Positions 29,691-42,467 of a stretch of DNA of 54,809 nucleotides are shown piece by piece. The stretch spans positions 1-54,809 of the forward strand of contig JAPEVF010000287.1 of NCBI GenBank assembly GCA_029747585.1. Direction: 5' to 3'. The notes below the pieces were generated by a model that did not search any database, had not been told where the DNA came from, and saw only the letters and a program-made list of their open reading frames with translations. The stretch is from Pleurotus djamor (lineage: Eukaryota > Basidiomycota > Agaricomycetes > Agaricales > Pleurotaceae). The position numbers and the translations under genes were made by a program. Position 1 is the first letter of the stretch. The number at the start of each line of letters is the position of its first letter.

Positions 29691-32600
29691 CGTGCTTCTA
29701 TCTCGTTTGTAACGTGACTCGGCTCTTCCAATCACCAGTCCGCAGCTCATACTATCTACGGACGCAGATATTATGGCGGCGTTACCGGTCTCATTTGCTG
29801 TCAACTGGAGGTCGCGTCGGGGATGGGGACCTGTGGTTTCTTCATGTCCATGTAAAGGGGAGGCCCCTAATTTGAAGTCATTAAGCGCCTCTTAAGCGCC
29901 TATCTTTCTTTCACCATCCACACCATGCCTGTCCTTCTTGCCTTTAACGTCGTCGGGCCGTATATTGATGGAAAAGTCTTGAGAAAGCGCAATAAAACAA
30001 ACGGGCTACATCTAGTCCTGTCATATCTGGACCACTGACGTGAGTGCGTTCTGATTCAATCGCCGTCATTGTTGACGATGATGGTTTTTGCAGAACCCAA
30101 GCCTCGGATGTCGTTTATGGCTCGAGCTCTCAAGTCAAATTACCTGGGAGTGCTTCGGACTTCTTGAAAGGACTGCGTTGCTGGCTATTACCCCCGGCGT
30201 TGGGGGTTTTCTCTTCTCACGAAGGTGTGTCATGCTCGTCCAATGTCGTCAAACTGAGACGCTGAATGAAGCCCCCAGCTGTAGTTGGGTGTTGGGATAT
30301 CCTTCCTTGGCCGGGAGGCTGCACTTGAAGGCCCCAATCACGACCGGTTTCTCCCCCTGCGCAGCGCCGCGGCTCCGGAATGTGAGGAAGGAATGGTGGT
30401 AACCTCGACGGTTGGACTCAGGATACATTGACTGGATTTATTGGATAGTAAAGGTGCGTTTACTACCCATCTTCTGATTTTCGCCCATGTTGAATATGCA
30501 GCACGACTCCAAGCCAGGTGGTGCTCAGCCCCGAAGATCCCAAGACTGGTATCGGCCAGTGAACGTGGAGTTCATGTATTTGCCAGGGTTTTCCCCAAAC
30601 GCGGACCGTGCGGCGTGTACTGCCTCGCCTCCGGGGAATCAAAGCTTGCAGTTTGGCGCAGCGCAGTGTGTAAATGACAAACGTCCACTCTCCCGTCATG
30701 TGGTCCCCTAAGGATGGCGATTGCCCTCAAAGCACGCTGTTCGTCGGATCTCGAGAGTCGGGGGAAACCTGACTCCATATTGTCCGCATCTCCTCCCTCT
30801 CGACTCGATTGCTTTCGCTGGCGTACATACACACTCGGGTATATTGCCCACAGTCGCCTGAGATGATCGATGAGCACTTGTGTCCATCCTGTGCATGCAC
30901 CATCTACATACTCCCCGAGCACCCTCAGTTGACCCCAACGCTTGATGTGGTCTCGGGTGGCAACATGCCAACAACTCTGCGCGAGGACATCAATCATCGA
31001 ATATGAACCCTCAAGCGCGGCGTTTGGGTCGATCTGCGTATATCCCTCGTCGCTCGCTACTGCATACTATGTAGTTATGCGACTGGTCATGGAGGATCTC
31101 TGAGTTTCAGAGAATACCCACAGACGCATCCTTCCTACATGAGTTGCGTTGCGGGACGTCTTCGGTCTTGAAGTCATGTTGTCCGTCCTCCTCTCAAGGT
31201 TTGTGCACCAGCTCCTCCTGTTGCGTTTCCTACCTCTTACGCTTCAATCCCACTCCTTCAGCCGCAGTCCGTCTCTGCAATATTCATCTCCCTCTCAAGA
31301 CCTTCTCTTCCGTCATCGCGAACGTTGCCACCCTGACATTGTTGGGCGCTCAGTGTGTCATGAGTCATGACCCGAGAGTTGGGCCAGATTAGACTATGCC
31401 ATCGGTGTCAACGTTGTTGGAGACTAGAGCCGTGGGGGCCAGGGTCCCAGTTTCAAGGTTCGTGTTTCTCTCACTTATACTTTCTTCGTCGCTGACGCAA
31501 GCCTCGCTTTAGCCTTATCTTCAGAGTGGGATGCAACGACGGTTTCGCTCTGGAAGGTTATGGATGCTCAAATTGCCTTTGTCTTAACCATCGCGTCGAT
31601 TTGGCTTACTTCGCCCTAATCACCTCTGGTACGCCCTATACTCGACTACAACTTCTCTTCCTTCAGCCATCTATCTTACCCCTTCATCTTCTAGGGAACT
31701 ACTGCCCTGGGGTACTGTCAGGCTTCAGGCTTTGGGCTCCCAATGCAAGCGCCTAGTTAGGTTAGACAGGATCACCTACGTCCGCCCAGCCTTGGGTTCT
31801 CCTCAGCATGGGATGTCGAACTTCCCAACCTAAGCGGCTTCCCGCGTTCGAATTTTCTCGTTGTCCGGCTTCATCGTTGCTATCGAGTGTACCCGGCCTT
31901 TCATTGATATGGCTCCTCGTCGTCAATTGCTCATGCAATACGCTTCTTCCCCGAATTTGCTGCTTAGCGCGCCATGAAGACGCCTGTTTTCAGAGGAGCA
32001 TCGACGTGTACGGAACCGCCGTCGAGTATTCGTGGCAGAGAGAAGATGAAGTCGACCGTACGATCCAACCCATCATCACCACCTGCTCTTCCAAGAGCTC
32101 CGCATTCAACGAAGGGACGAGGCGCGAAGGGTCCTTGTACTTTTGAGTTCCTGTACACGAGTCATACGTCTGGCTCAACGAACCATAGCTTCTCCTCAAG
32201 GAGAGACCTCATCGTCGTTGGGTTGAGCTAAGGCGTCATAGGGAAACTCATTTCCGACGTTTAGGTGCTACCTCTGTCCATGCGCAGAGTGGTAGCTAGA
32301 CGGCATGGATGTCCTTCTCGTCTAGCACTACGTTTCTTCGACTGTGTTTTTCGTACAAACGGCCACCACTATCCACCGTTCGCAGGTGACAGTGCCCATC
32401 ATGCAACATCCTCAAGGACTCTCAAGCTCCTCTGGGTGTCCTCCACGGAACGTTGGGGTGACGATCGAATGGCGACCTGATCTGACCTCGCCCTGGTACA
32501 TACGCAATCAGCCTACGCTTCGGACACCCACCTCACCGAAACCACCAACGTATGGCCTTGTGTCATGGACATATGGCTTGGATCGTCGCCTTTGTACCAC

Positions 32601-33080
32601 CGTCTACGGTCAAGCTTCCCGCCCAACACATTGACTCTACTTGGGTATTGGCGTGAACTAATGATGCCCGCGTCATCCTTGTTCATTGGATCTACTAGAT
32701 GTTTATTATCAGGCTCTTTGACCAGTTTCTTTACCTCTAACTTGTATGCAAAACCATGTATCCCTTGTCCATTCCTTGTACCCCTTGTACTTTCCCTTTA
32801 GAAATTCCTTCGTTACGGTGCTTTCCTTTTACCTCCCTACATATTCTGCAACGGTATTGAATTCTTTTACTATGTACATCACCCTCTTCTCGTCGAGTAT
32901 GCTACCGATACTCGATTACCTTTACCATCGAGCCTTTCCTGCCAATCAAACATGGTCATGTCGAACGATGCCCCTTTCGTCGAGCCCAGGAGGTTCAAAT
33001 TCCCGATCGGGTTCGGACTTCGTTATCTACCTCAACTCTCATGTCGTCACTTTATTCTAGTGTAAGTTGCAACAAGCCAG
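29691..33080. other. No confident gene; probably decayed paralogue debris and promoter
   Basis: Many short frames on both strands and no domain. The end (AGGAGGTTCAAATTCCCGATCGGG near 32989) resembles the upstream region of the F-box gene at 27.5 kb, pointing to duplicated promoter sequence. Confidence 0.4.
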
Positions 33081-33139
33081 GTGAGCTTCAAAGCCTCATA
33101 TACATATGAGATCCTCTCTCATCACAGAATTAGAAAGAT

Positions 33140-34645
33140 ATGAACACGACCGAAAATGACTTACACCCCGAAGATGACTTGAAGCGACCTGCCATCTCAC
33201 GACTCCCCGACGACATTCTTTCTCTTGTCCTTCTATCCTGCTGTCAAAGTGACAGAGGCCTTGTTCCTTTCTATCTTCAAGGCGTCTGCAGACGTTGGAG
33301 AGAAATCTGCTTGTCTACGCCTCGAATGTGGGCCTTCATCAACTTGGCAACCACCAGCCAAGTACCCGCCATGCTCAAGCGTGCAAAGGCATCTCCGTTG
33401 ACGGTTGAAATACCTCTGTGGCGTATCTCAGCTGACGATGATAAAGGCTTTTGGAAGATGGCGAATCGTGTTCTATTCAAGAGCAGACAGTTCGAGGACC
33501 TCTGGGTTGTCTCAAACCGTGCCAAGATGTTCACCAGGCTTCTACAAGAAATCGAAGAAGATGCTCCCCTCCTTCGGCGTCTCCGACTCAATGGCTCTAC
33601 AGGCTCCGATGTCGGTCCTCCGGAGCAATGGCCTTGGGCAAACTTTCCCTCCCTACAATCACTGGAAATCCATGAGATCCCGCTTCCAATCCAATTTCCC
33701 GCAGCTCCACGCTTAACTCGACTTGATATCTCCAATACCACCAGTCGGGGTGCTGGCACCTTTGGCATCAGGACTGCCCTTTCTATTCTCCAGAATACCC
33801 CGATGGTCGAAGAACTTTACATCGATACGCTTTGTTCGGAACCGAACGACGTATCGTTGACGGAGAAGATTCCTTTGGCTCACCTGAAGCTTCTAGAGGT
33901 TCAAGCCGACGATCTCACTCAGATATCCCTGTTCGATCGTGTCGACTTTCCAAGTACAACGAAAGTTGGCTTTCAAACCAGACGGGATGATCTGTTGCGT
34001 TTGTCTTCGGTCGATGCGTCGCAGTTCGTTTCCACCTTTGAAACCGTTTTCTCGCGACGGGCCAACGCGTTCGGACGGCAGGGACTCGAGGCCACCTTCA
34101 CGCTGACGCCAAACTTTCCGTCGTTCAGCTTTCTCCCAGTCGACCCTACAGATGTCGGACCAGTCTCCCTATTTTTCAACTTTGTCTCTTGGGAACGTCA
34201 CCACACTATTCTTCCCGCTATCCACACCTTGGCAACCGCAGCAACTCAGTTATCACTAGTTTATCCCCAGAACGCACCTGAGGGCACTTTTATTGAACAG
34301 TTGCTTTCTTCACATGTGAATGTCAAGACCGTGTACCTGCAAAATACCAGCCTTTCGTTCCTGGGGCTCCTCAACCCAGGAACCCCGATCTCAAATTCAT
34401 TACTCGTTCCTCCCTCCGCGCCAATCCTCCCCCAACTTAACGAAATTGTTGTCATCGGGGGCGAGATATCACATCGTCAAGACTTGGACCACATTACTTG
34501 CCTCATCAACTCGCGGCCGTCAATCTCTGTTCAGATACGCGGAGCCATAGTTGCTATTGAGGTAAAGCACCTGCTTCTCAATGAGCCTAGAGTCTTCCTC
34601 GCAAACGTCAGTTACTTTGGCGGCGAAGGTCTCATTTATGACTGA
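33140..34645 (+). CDS. F-box protein with leucine-rich region, tandem copy 2
   Basis: A single coding exon of 501 residues, preceded by a leader intron ending ATCACAG 12 bp before the ATG. The F-box is ISRLPDDILSLVLLSCC followed by FYLQGVCRRWREICLSTPRMW. The two tandem proteins align end to end: shared blocks include MLKRAKASPLTVEIPLW, GRQGLEATFTLTPNFPSF and NEPRVFLANVSYFGGEG. Its N-terminus has an extra acidic segment (TTENDLHPEDDLK). It is expected to be a substrate receptor of a Skp1-cullin-F-box ligase. Divergence is greatest in the repeat region, as expected if target choice is changing. Confidence 0.8.
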   Translation: MNTTENDLHPEDDLKRPAISRLPDDILSLVLLSCCQSDRGLVPFYLQGVCRRWREICLSTPRMWAFINLATTSQVPAMLKRAKASPLTVEIPLWRISADDDKGFWKMANRVLFKSRQFEDLWVVSNRAKMFTRLLQEIEEDAPLLRRLRLNGSTGSDVGPPEQWPWANFPSLQSLEIHEIPLPIQFPAAPRLTRLDISNTTSRGAGTFGIRTALSILQNTPMVEELYIDTLCSEPNDVSLTEKIPLAHLKLLEVQADDLTQISLFDRVDFPSTTKVGFQTRRDDLLRLSSVDASQFVSTFETVFSRRANAFGRQGLEATFTLTPNFPSFSFLPVDPTDVGPVSLFFNFVSWERHHTILPAIHTLATAATQLSLVYPQNAPEGTFIEQLLSSHVNVKTVYLQNTSLSFLGLLNPGTPISNSLLVPPSAPILPQLNEIVVIGGEISHRQDLDHITCLINSRPSISVQIRGAIVAIEVKHLLLNEPRVFLANVSYFGGEGLIYD

Positions 34646-35047
34646 GGCATTAGAAGGCCAAGGATCTCTCCGTGAGTTTGATTTAGTCTCTTACAATTCC
34701 TTAATCTCAGCTTCCTTATAACCCGCCTGATGCTCGAAGGTACTCACTTTCACTATGCGCACCCTCGTACACGCCGCTCCCAATTTATGTTTCCCATCCT
34801 GCGACTTCACACTACGACCAGATATCTGATAGCTTCTTTCCCATCAAGCCTCCACACGCATACTTGTTTCAAACTCATGACAGTTCCGTGCTTGTACTGC
34901 GAAGTTGGGGACGCAATAGAACTCATAGAAGTATTTCATGTCTTGAGCAAGTCTTGGATGGGTGGCGCCCTTTTGCCGGCTGAATGAAGGCTCTCAAAAA
35001 CAAATCTATTCTAAGTGTTGAATCCAGATATGTCGTACAAAGAAAGC

Positions 35048-36672
35048 TCAATTTACATCCCAGCACTTCAGAGCGCCCTTCGGCGGATTTTCTAACCGAT
35101 GAGCCGTAAGAATTGCAGCGCGGAGGAACAGACTACTATCCAGCCTTTCAAACCCGGCGACTTTCACCGCTGAAAAAGGCTGACTGTGTCGATACATCGA
35201 AGAGAAATGGTACAGCGACCGCTGACACTTGATCAAATGGTCGTCTGGATGGTGGATCGCGTGCTTGATGATTCGCGACCATACAAATTGGGAACTGTCC
35301 TTGTCATGGACCGTATCTCCTCCTCGATCGTTCGTGCCATTCGTGGAGGGTGATTGGGAACTGGCAACGTCAACACGGACATCGACATCGACAGAGAAGA
35401 ACCCGTCCACGTCGAGGCGTTTCCCCCTGGAAATCCACCAAACCAGACCGGTATAGAGATACGCACGAAGAAAGGTACGCTTGGAAGCTGGCTTCAAGAA
35501 AGCGGTAATTGATGGGAGGAAGAGAGCGGAGGTTACGAGGTGAGCCCTGGGCGGACGAGCAGTAGATCGGTCAGAAGATTTACGTGTCTAGTCTAGAAAG
35601 GCACGTACGTGAAGAAGTCGGCTTTGAAGAAGAAATTTAAGTCTTCCTGGGCAGCTTGGAAGCCGGACATTGCGTACAAAAGGGTGGCCAACCAGTGAAT
35701 TTCCTCGGTCTTGCGAGCGACGACGTCCGTATTTGTCGCATCGAAGTCGGCCCAGTCGTCAACGTGCTTGGATATTACATCCCCGGCGTGCTCTACCACC
35801 CAGTGATACATCTTGTACCCCAAAAGACCGACTTTGTGGTTTCCGCCGCGAATAGTTTCGTCTTTCATAATACGATCTAGAATACATAGGACGTGAATAG
35901 GCGCAGATGAGTGCCTTGGAGGTCTGTCCAAAGCGCATCGAGACAGGGGAATGATGGCCGCGGCCACAGGTGGATGTACCGCAGTTAGAGCCAGTCCTGC
36001 CAGTGGACAACCGTGTCAACATGCGGCGACGAAAAGACGGACGGATAAGCATCAATTTACCTTCGGCCAGAATCCCTGGAATGCGGAACTCGCAGCCGTA
36101 GCCTATGAATATAACAGGGTGAAATAGGCCGCCTAGAAAGCGGGAAAGCATCTCCGTCTCAGAGAAGACGTACTTCTCCAAAACGCGTGAAAAGTCGTCG
36201 TGCCTTAGGATATTTTTGAAATAGTCAAGGTAAGAACTGTACATCCTCCCTTGGGAGTAAGCAAGACGGTTTCGGAGCACTAAGAGGAGGGCAGGCTTAC
36301 TGTTCGTCTCCGAGATGATTGCTCCAATTGTCATCGGTGATAGAATNGGGGGGAAGGAAAACGCGGCAGTTGGAAACTGGAATCGTGCTCGTAGGCTGCG
36401 GAGATGACTTCCTTGTCTCCTCCCATTGCCCAGAGTGCGAGCAAATGATTCGAAATATGACTGTCGCGCCGGGATTAGTCTAAAAAGAACGAGGTGAACT
36501 TGGGAACATACTTGTGATATTTGCGATTGTTGAAGAAGACATGATGTTTGGATTGATTGTCCTCCAGTAGGAAGCTCAAAAAGTCATCTCGTAGTGGGTC
36601 CGATTCCGCAGGTAAGGTGAAAATTGAGGGGGTTGTTGGGGGGAAAAGCGTGTGCGTAGTGAGAATTGGCAT
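35048..36672 (-). CDS. Questin-oxidase-like enzyme (AflY/DUF4243 family)
   Basis: Five exons (36512-36672, 36301-36460, 36061-36245, 35609-35996, 35048-35546) give 463 residues. Family landmarks in order: LLEDNQSKHHVFFNN, YHNHISNHLLALWAMGG, ITDDNWSNHLGDEQ, LGGLFHPVIFIGYGCEF, ILAEGLALTAVHPP, AHLVTSALFLPS, IIKHAIHHPDDHLIK. Members cleave or oxidise aromatic polyketide rings in a Baeyer-Villiger-like manner. One undetermined base (36347) sits in a C run of exon 2 and puts the frame out by one. Leaving it out restores an unbroken frame through the conserved block, so it is probably a sequencing artefact. The start MPILTTHTLF was preferred to an upstream in-frame ATG because family members begin near here. 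Confidence 0.8.
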
Positions 36673-36779
36673 TGTGAGGGGTGAAATCAAGCATTTGAAT
36701 GTGAACCAGCTTATATATGGAGCGCTCGTCAAGTTCGCCACAAGTGACGTTCCATTCGCCACTGATCGGTTACTACTGA

Positions 36780-38070
36780 ATGCGACAGCAAGGTCGACAG
36801 GAAGGGAAGGGTCGGCTTCGAGTGTTACGTTTTCGGCCTTTGGATTACTGCCTGGATGGCCCTCTGAAGACTTAAAGATCGAAGACGGAGTCTGCGTGCC
36901 AGTAAGTACGTCATCGCAGGGAAGAAGAGACTTGAGCAGAGGTTGGTATCACGGATATCATAGGGGACAAGGCTGATCCAATCTTCGCACTGCAACGACT
37001 AGCGGGGCCTGGGCATGACATCAGCCTTGTTCTGTCTCGCGAAGTGTTCGATTATGATCATATGTAGGGGCTACATTGACAATGTTTGTCATTTATGAGA
37101 TTTATAAGTACTAGGATGCACTGACCGCGAATGCACCCTGGAGAACTGGACGCCAGGGTGTTACGTTCGACAATGAGCGGATGCAGTTTGATCCTTATAA
37201 TAAGTCAATGAGAGGGTCGCCAGACATGTCAACGGCAACGAAGCTGCTTCCGCTCCGAAGGCTGGGGTCAGGGTCAACCTCCGAGGACACGAGCTGATTA
37301 TGGGATGCTGAGGTGTGAATAGAAGTCATCAGGCGAAGGAGGTTCTTCATAAGATTTAGCCCTTGGACCCACTGGGCGCGTAGCATCATGGGAGACCAAA
37401 CGATGGGATGTCGCAAGTTTGGTTTCCAAACAACCGAACCCTCATCAAGCAACTTGGATCTGATGTAAATGTCGATTAGAGATAAAGGGATAATGGAAGG
37501 TGCTCATGCACCAATATTACTACCTCATCTAAAAGGAGCTGGAATGGAGAAGGGCCGAAAATGGGTAGAAGGACACGGAAAGGGCGTCGGAACCCTTGCT
37601 GATTCCACTTGGGCACATCGATTGGATCGCTGAAATCAACCGTCGAAGGCTTGTATTCTGTAGTACACCTTTACCAGCTGCAAACAGTGGTTCAAAAACA
37701 ACGTGCTGCTGGACGGGATGATGGATCAAAGACTGAGCGCTGAGCTTTCAGCAGGTTGACGTTGGGTTCGCGGCTGTACCATACGCTGGGAGTAGGGTTT
37801 CAGAGGCTAGAGCACCGAGAGCATTCCGCTCGGGGGGATATAGGTAGAAGGTCTCTTTGGACGTAGCTTCATAACCAATCAAAACATCGGGTCAACCTGA
37901 TGGAAAGACAGTGTAAATAAGTCACCGCAGCTCGAATCATGAGGATTTAGATGGCTTTAACGCCCTTCCCACTGCCTCAGCCTTTCGCATAAGCCAAGAC
38001 TTATGGCGAACCACCATGAGAGGCTCGTAGTAGTCTTGCTGCTTCATGATCTGAGAGAAGTCCGTGAGAT
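36780..38070. other. Unresolved; possible exons on the minus strand
   Basis: Minus-strand segments 37195-37452 (KLLDEGSVVWKPNLRHPIVW, LMKNLLRLMTSIHTS) and 37529-37729 (HHPVQQHVVFEPLFAAGKG) look mildly coding and may belong to one decayed gene. No family recognised and no consistent start. Confidence 0.3.
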
Positions 38071-38071
38071 G

Positions 38072-39252
38072 TCACAATGCTGTCTCATCTGCCAGGGGTC
38101 TCACCTCTGACCGATAAGCCTTGAATTCACTTTCTAAGCGAAGCCAAATTGAACGGCAACCTTCCTCCGCAAGTCGCATCTTCCAATGCAAAGCTTGCTC
38201 CTCTATGACGAGGATGCTATCCCACCAGTCGACAAAGTTTCCAACAACGTCGACAAGCCTTTGTAAAGCTTGCGCCGTCAAATCGAGTGCATCGAGTTTC
38301 TTGTCACACACATGGAGGGAAGAGTAGGTAGCATCGCCATTATCTCTTTTGATCTGGATATTGGTAAATGAGGTAGCTGTGAAGGGATACTCCAAGGTTA
38401 CACACGGAAAGCAGCTCCTTGCGAAGGTCTCGAAAGGCGGTTTTGACTTCAGAGGATTTCTTGAACATCTCGTTGGCATCCTTCATCATCTTTATTTGTG
38501 TGACCGGGGAGATAATATAGCCTTCCTTATACGTCTCTAAAGCATGGAACGATATAGCCAGGCCATAATTTGCGACAGAAAGGCTCTCCTCGATGGATTC
38601 AGAGTAAGCCTTTGATTGGATGTGGACTCTTTTGAAGATAGCCGAGGTTTTGGTTTTGGAGGCCCTGATCATGACGGTAAAACTAGACGTGGGACAAGAA
38701 CGCCAAACACGTACCATGCCTGAAGCTCCTTCAAGCACTCAAATGTCTCCGCAGATGCAGCGGTAAGGTCTCGGACTTTTTGGAGGTCACTTTCTGATAC
38801 AGCTCTGGTCCTGAAGTAGAGGGCGAGCTTAAAGGTTGAGAGGTGTTGTAACGACTGAAGGAACTCACCCTTGTGCACCGTCGATTTCGTAGTCTAGATG
38901 GATTGAGTTACTGATGTCGTCGACTCATATGCTCAGCTACATAACTCACTGATGGGCTGCATTGTTGATGAAGAGTTGAAAGAAGGGGATGCGATAGCGC
39001 GGGGGGAAGAGACGGATTCAGCCTTATACAAATCGGCCTGGTGGCCTCCGTGAGGCATAATTTAACCGCCCATTTGTCGAGTCCAAGGCCTTGGTATGTT
39101 CTGTGGATGGTATCGAGATAAGAAAAATACGCATCGAGGCGATAACATACCGAAACAAACGACGATATCAAAGGACGAACCATTTCACAGTAGCCACCTG
39201 CAAGACTGCAGTCCCGCTGGCGATCGCTGTAGTCCGCCTTCATAGATTCCAT
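38072..39252 (-). CDS. Unknown helical protein, copy 1 (paired with P450)
   Basis: Multi-exon minus-strand gene; borders are approximate. Segments in order are MKADYSDRQRD and MVRPLISSFVS near 39.2 kb, ALYFRTRAVSESDLQKVRDL with ETFECLKELQAW (~38.71-38.83 kb), KTKTSAIFKRVHIQSKAYSE through EVKTAFRDLRKEL (~38.41-38.67 kb), and CDKKLDALDLTAQALQRLVD, FVDWWDSILVIEEQALHW and LESEFKAYRSE (to ~38106). Nearly everything is predicted helical, with heptad-like spacing. A paralogue lies at 42468-43333. The alternation of long helices recalls helical-bundle proteins, but no family can be named. The true 3' exon after YRSE|GTGAGA was not fixed. Confidence 0.5.
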
Positions 39253-39692
39253 CGTATAGATGACCTTGGGAGCGGATCGGGCATGGGTGAATCCTCATCG
39301 ACATCCCAGATTCCCGAACCTATCTGGCTGCCTGGTAAGCGGGGCAAGTCCCATAGAAATCGTAGGTAACTTCTGCGTCATTGCACGATCATTTCAGGCG
39401 CTATTTCGAGCCCGAAAGCAACCTCTATCTCTATCGAGTACAAAGAATTAGGGAGGGTGAAGAGGAGGGAAAAGCCCTGTTGGGTCTTGGACCTGAGATC
39501 TTGAGAAGTAACAGCAAATTGAAAGGGCGACGCGCAGCTCCCGAACTGGAAGTCTCGTGATCAACAAACCTCCTATAAGCTCCTGTGGCAAACAAGTCGT
39601 CTTGGACGACACGACCGTTGGTCCAAACCATTGCGGTGTTTGACACCCTTTCTCAGTCTCAGAAGTGTATCCGGAATGCTAGATATTCACGT

Positions 39693-41746
39693 CTACTTAG
39701 ACATTCTCTTATCTTTTGTCGCTCGCACGATAGTGGCCACTTCATTGAATCTCGGGACAAACTGACATTTGAACTTGCTCGGCGTGCTGAACTAATGTCA
39801 GCTAAGAGTCGATCACGGCAAAGCCGTACTCACATCAGAAGCCCATCGACGTCATCATTGGTGACATCAGGTAAGATTGCCTCGCCGTTGACATCTCGTT
39901 CGGGTAGAATCTGAAACGCCCATAAGATAGAGGCGGCTTGGATGAACAAGTGACTGTTAGCAACATGGTGGCCAACACAATGCCTACGCAGGAGATCATA
40001 ATGGGTGTCTCGTACTTTCCAACGAAACTTACCGCCGACCAAAACCAAACGAGACGTGCCCTTCATCTTTGGTGTCGATGGAGGAAGGTGTCGCCACTTT
40101 ACCCTCAGAATCCAGGAACCGTTCGGGCTTAAATTCATGGGCATCGTCGCCGTAAACGCCTGGATCACGGTTGAGACCCCTTGGAAAATGAGCATCAGTC
40201 AGTACCGGAAAGGCGGTTGAATCTAATTCGCAGTTCACCGACCAAGTATTGGCGATGATCATAGCATCCTTGGGTATCCGATAACCAAGATATGTGTCGT
40301 CCCTTTCTACGCTGTGGATAACTCCAAGCGGAAGCGCGGGACGCCAGCGCAGTATTTCCTTCACGACAGCTTGGATATATGGGAGTTCGTCGAAGTCATC
40401 GAGAGTTGGCATCCGTGACTTCCCAACGACACGGTCCAGCTCTTCTTGAGCGCGATGTTGAACACCTGGATGAAGTACCAGGGCTTGGATAAAACACAGA
40501 ATCTGTGTACCGATCTGCAGTTGTATGGCATCAGCAACATTTCGGCAGCGAAGCGATCAGAAGAAAGTACCGTGTCCGACCCCGCAAGACTATTTATACG
40601 GTGAGAACATTACACGCAGGCGAGTATTTCCCTCACTCACTAGAGTGTGCTCGCAGTCCATGTGGCTTCCTCGAAAGACAATGTACCCAAGGAGTATTCC
40701 TTAAGGAGTCGAGTGGCTATACATGGCTGCTGGGAGCCAGCGTTCTGATGATGCATCATGCACGGTCAGCCAAATTGAGGTACGGTCAACCAGAGGCGGA
40801 TACCCACTCCTCGCGCGGCTACCCCTTCGAGTAACTCACGGAATTTCGCAGACGTTTCGTCATGAAAGTGCTCGGCCACCAACCGCCATCTACACCTGGA
40901 GAAGAATGCATTATGAGGTGATAAGTACGAAAAGAGAACAGCTCACATCCACCGGGGAAGGTACATCATCCACGGCAGAAATTCGACATAGTGTGTTCCC
41001 GGACGAGCAGCAACTCCAAGTCGTTTAGCAACACTTTTGATCCACACTACGATGGGGTCCTTAGAGTCCAGAATCGGAGGTAGACCATATATTAGCGAGA
41101 TCATGAGAGAGATCGTCATTCGCTGGACGTGACTGTAGAAGTCATCGGGTGTTTCAAGAAGGGTGGAGATGAGGAGCGAAGCCTCGATTTCAATCTGGGG
41201 AAGATATTCCTTGTATACGTGAGGACCTACGGCTCTGACGTACGACTAAGAGTGTGAAATGATAAGGTGAACTAAGAACCTACTCATGAGAAGCACGGCG
41301 CATCCGCCTCCAGACATCACCGTACCTAGTGATGACCATCAAAAATCCCCGTGTCATCAACTCTCCTATGACAATGTTCCTAGGGCGGTCAGAATAGATA
41401 GCGGATCTTCGATCAAGAAGATCGGATGCAGCCTTGTGACTATTGAGGACCACAAACGGTTTCCCGAAGACACTGAGGGATAAAACTGGGCCTGGATGTG
41501 TCTTCAGCGACACGACGTCCGAAGTTGCGTCACGACGACGGAGAACATACCATAAATTTGACCCCACCTCGTCATTGGGCGCCATAAACCGTGACTCTGC
41601 CCGAGCTGAAGGAGGTTTCCAAGGAGGGGTAACCGTGGAGGCCCGGGTGGTAGTGGTTCTTTTTGCGAGAAGAGTCTCCAGAAGAGACGTAGCGACGCAA
41701 GAGCGAGAACGACCGTTAGCAGGATAGACAGCCAGTGCACATACAT
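39693..41746 (-). CDS. Cytochrome P450, copy 1 (OrdA-like)
   Basis: Ten exons (41551-41746, 41284-41491, 40947-41234, 40808-40895, 40641-40744, 40571-40589, 40243-40514, 40033-40179, 39834-39983, 39693-39786) join in phase to 521 residues. An N-terminal membrane anchor (SILLTVVLALASLRLFW) precedes the hinge LPPGPPRLPLLGN. The I-helix AGSDT is encoded by a 19-nt micro-exon. The ExxR motif is KEILRWRP, then PERF, and the haem loop FGFGRRHCVG is complete with its cysteine. Closest by eye to fungal P450s usually annotated as O-methylsterigmatocystin-oxidoreductase-like. It acts at the ER membrane with a P450 reductase. Divergent paralogue at 44582-46651. Confidence 0.9.
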
Positions 41747-41789
41747 AGCAACCTTGTGCTAAGCTGGGGAAAGGGCTCGCAAGTCGCAA

Positions 41790-42440
41790 CGAGGGTTTGT
41801 GTTCGTTTTAAGATGAACCTGCCAAAGCGTGAGATGTGCTCGTCATGGGCGGCGGATTAGCTAAAGTTCCTGAATCAGAATTGGAAGCGACTGGGATAAG
41901 CTCGTGAAGGAACTGACATAGTGGGGATAAGGCTGCGTAGCGATGATCGCTAGAGTCGATGGGATGCCTAATTCGTAGAGAAGTCGTTCGAAGACTACGT
42001 CAGCTGAGCGACGAAGGCATTTTTGGCATGGAAATAGCGGTAATACTAAGAGCCACCAAAGACTCATACATAAGCAAGCGAGTAAGATGGTGGCTGTCCT
42101 TGTCTTGATGATGACTTCACGCTGGGTCAAGGAGGTAGGGTTCCGTTGAATTCGCGGCGTCAGTTTCAAGCATCAACATTTAAGGTTTTCATGAGAGGAT
42201 ACTAACCAGGTAATAACCCACGGCAGATACTCCAACGAGTTCCATAGCCAGAACAGGAAGAGCCACGCCGTAACACTTGGGCCTCGATATCACAGACGAG
42301 CGCCGAAGATGATGCCTCGAGGAAACCATCAGGCCCTTGGGATATAGACAGGGTTAGATGCTCGTCGATTTCCCTCATCCTACACTACCGTCACTACCGT
42401 GGACGACGTAGCCGCCATAGATTATGTCAATAAGACCGAT
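41790..42440. other. Region between divergent gene pairs
   Basis: It holds a weak minus-strand frame (41861-42169) with one hydrophobic stretch (ATILLACLCMSLWWLLVLPL) and, near 42370-42430, a short plus-strand frame (VDDVAAIDYVNKTD) that may be an early exon of the next gene. It probably includes the promoters of the minus-strand P450 and the plus-strand helical gene. Confidence 0.35.
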
Positions 42441-42467
42441 ATGTGAGTGTAGTACGCATCGCAGTAT

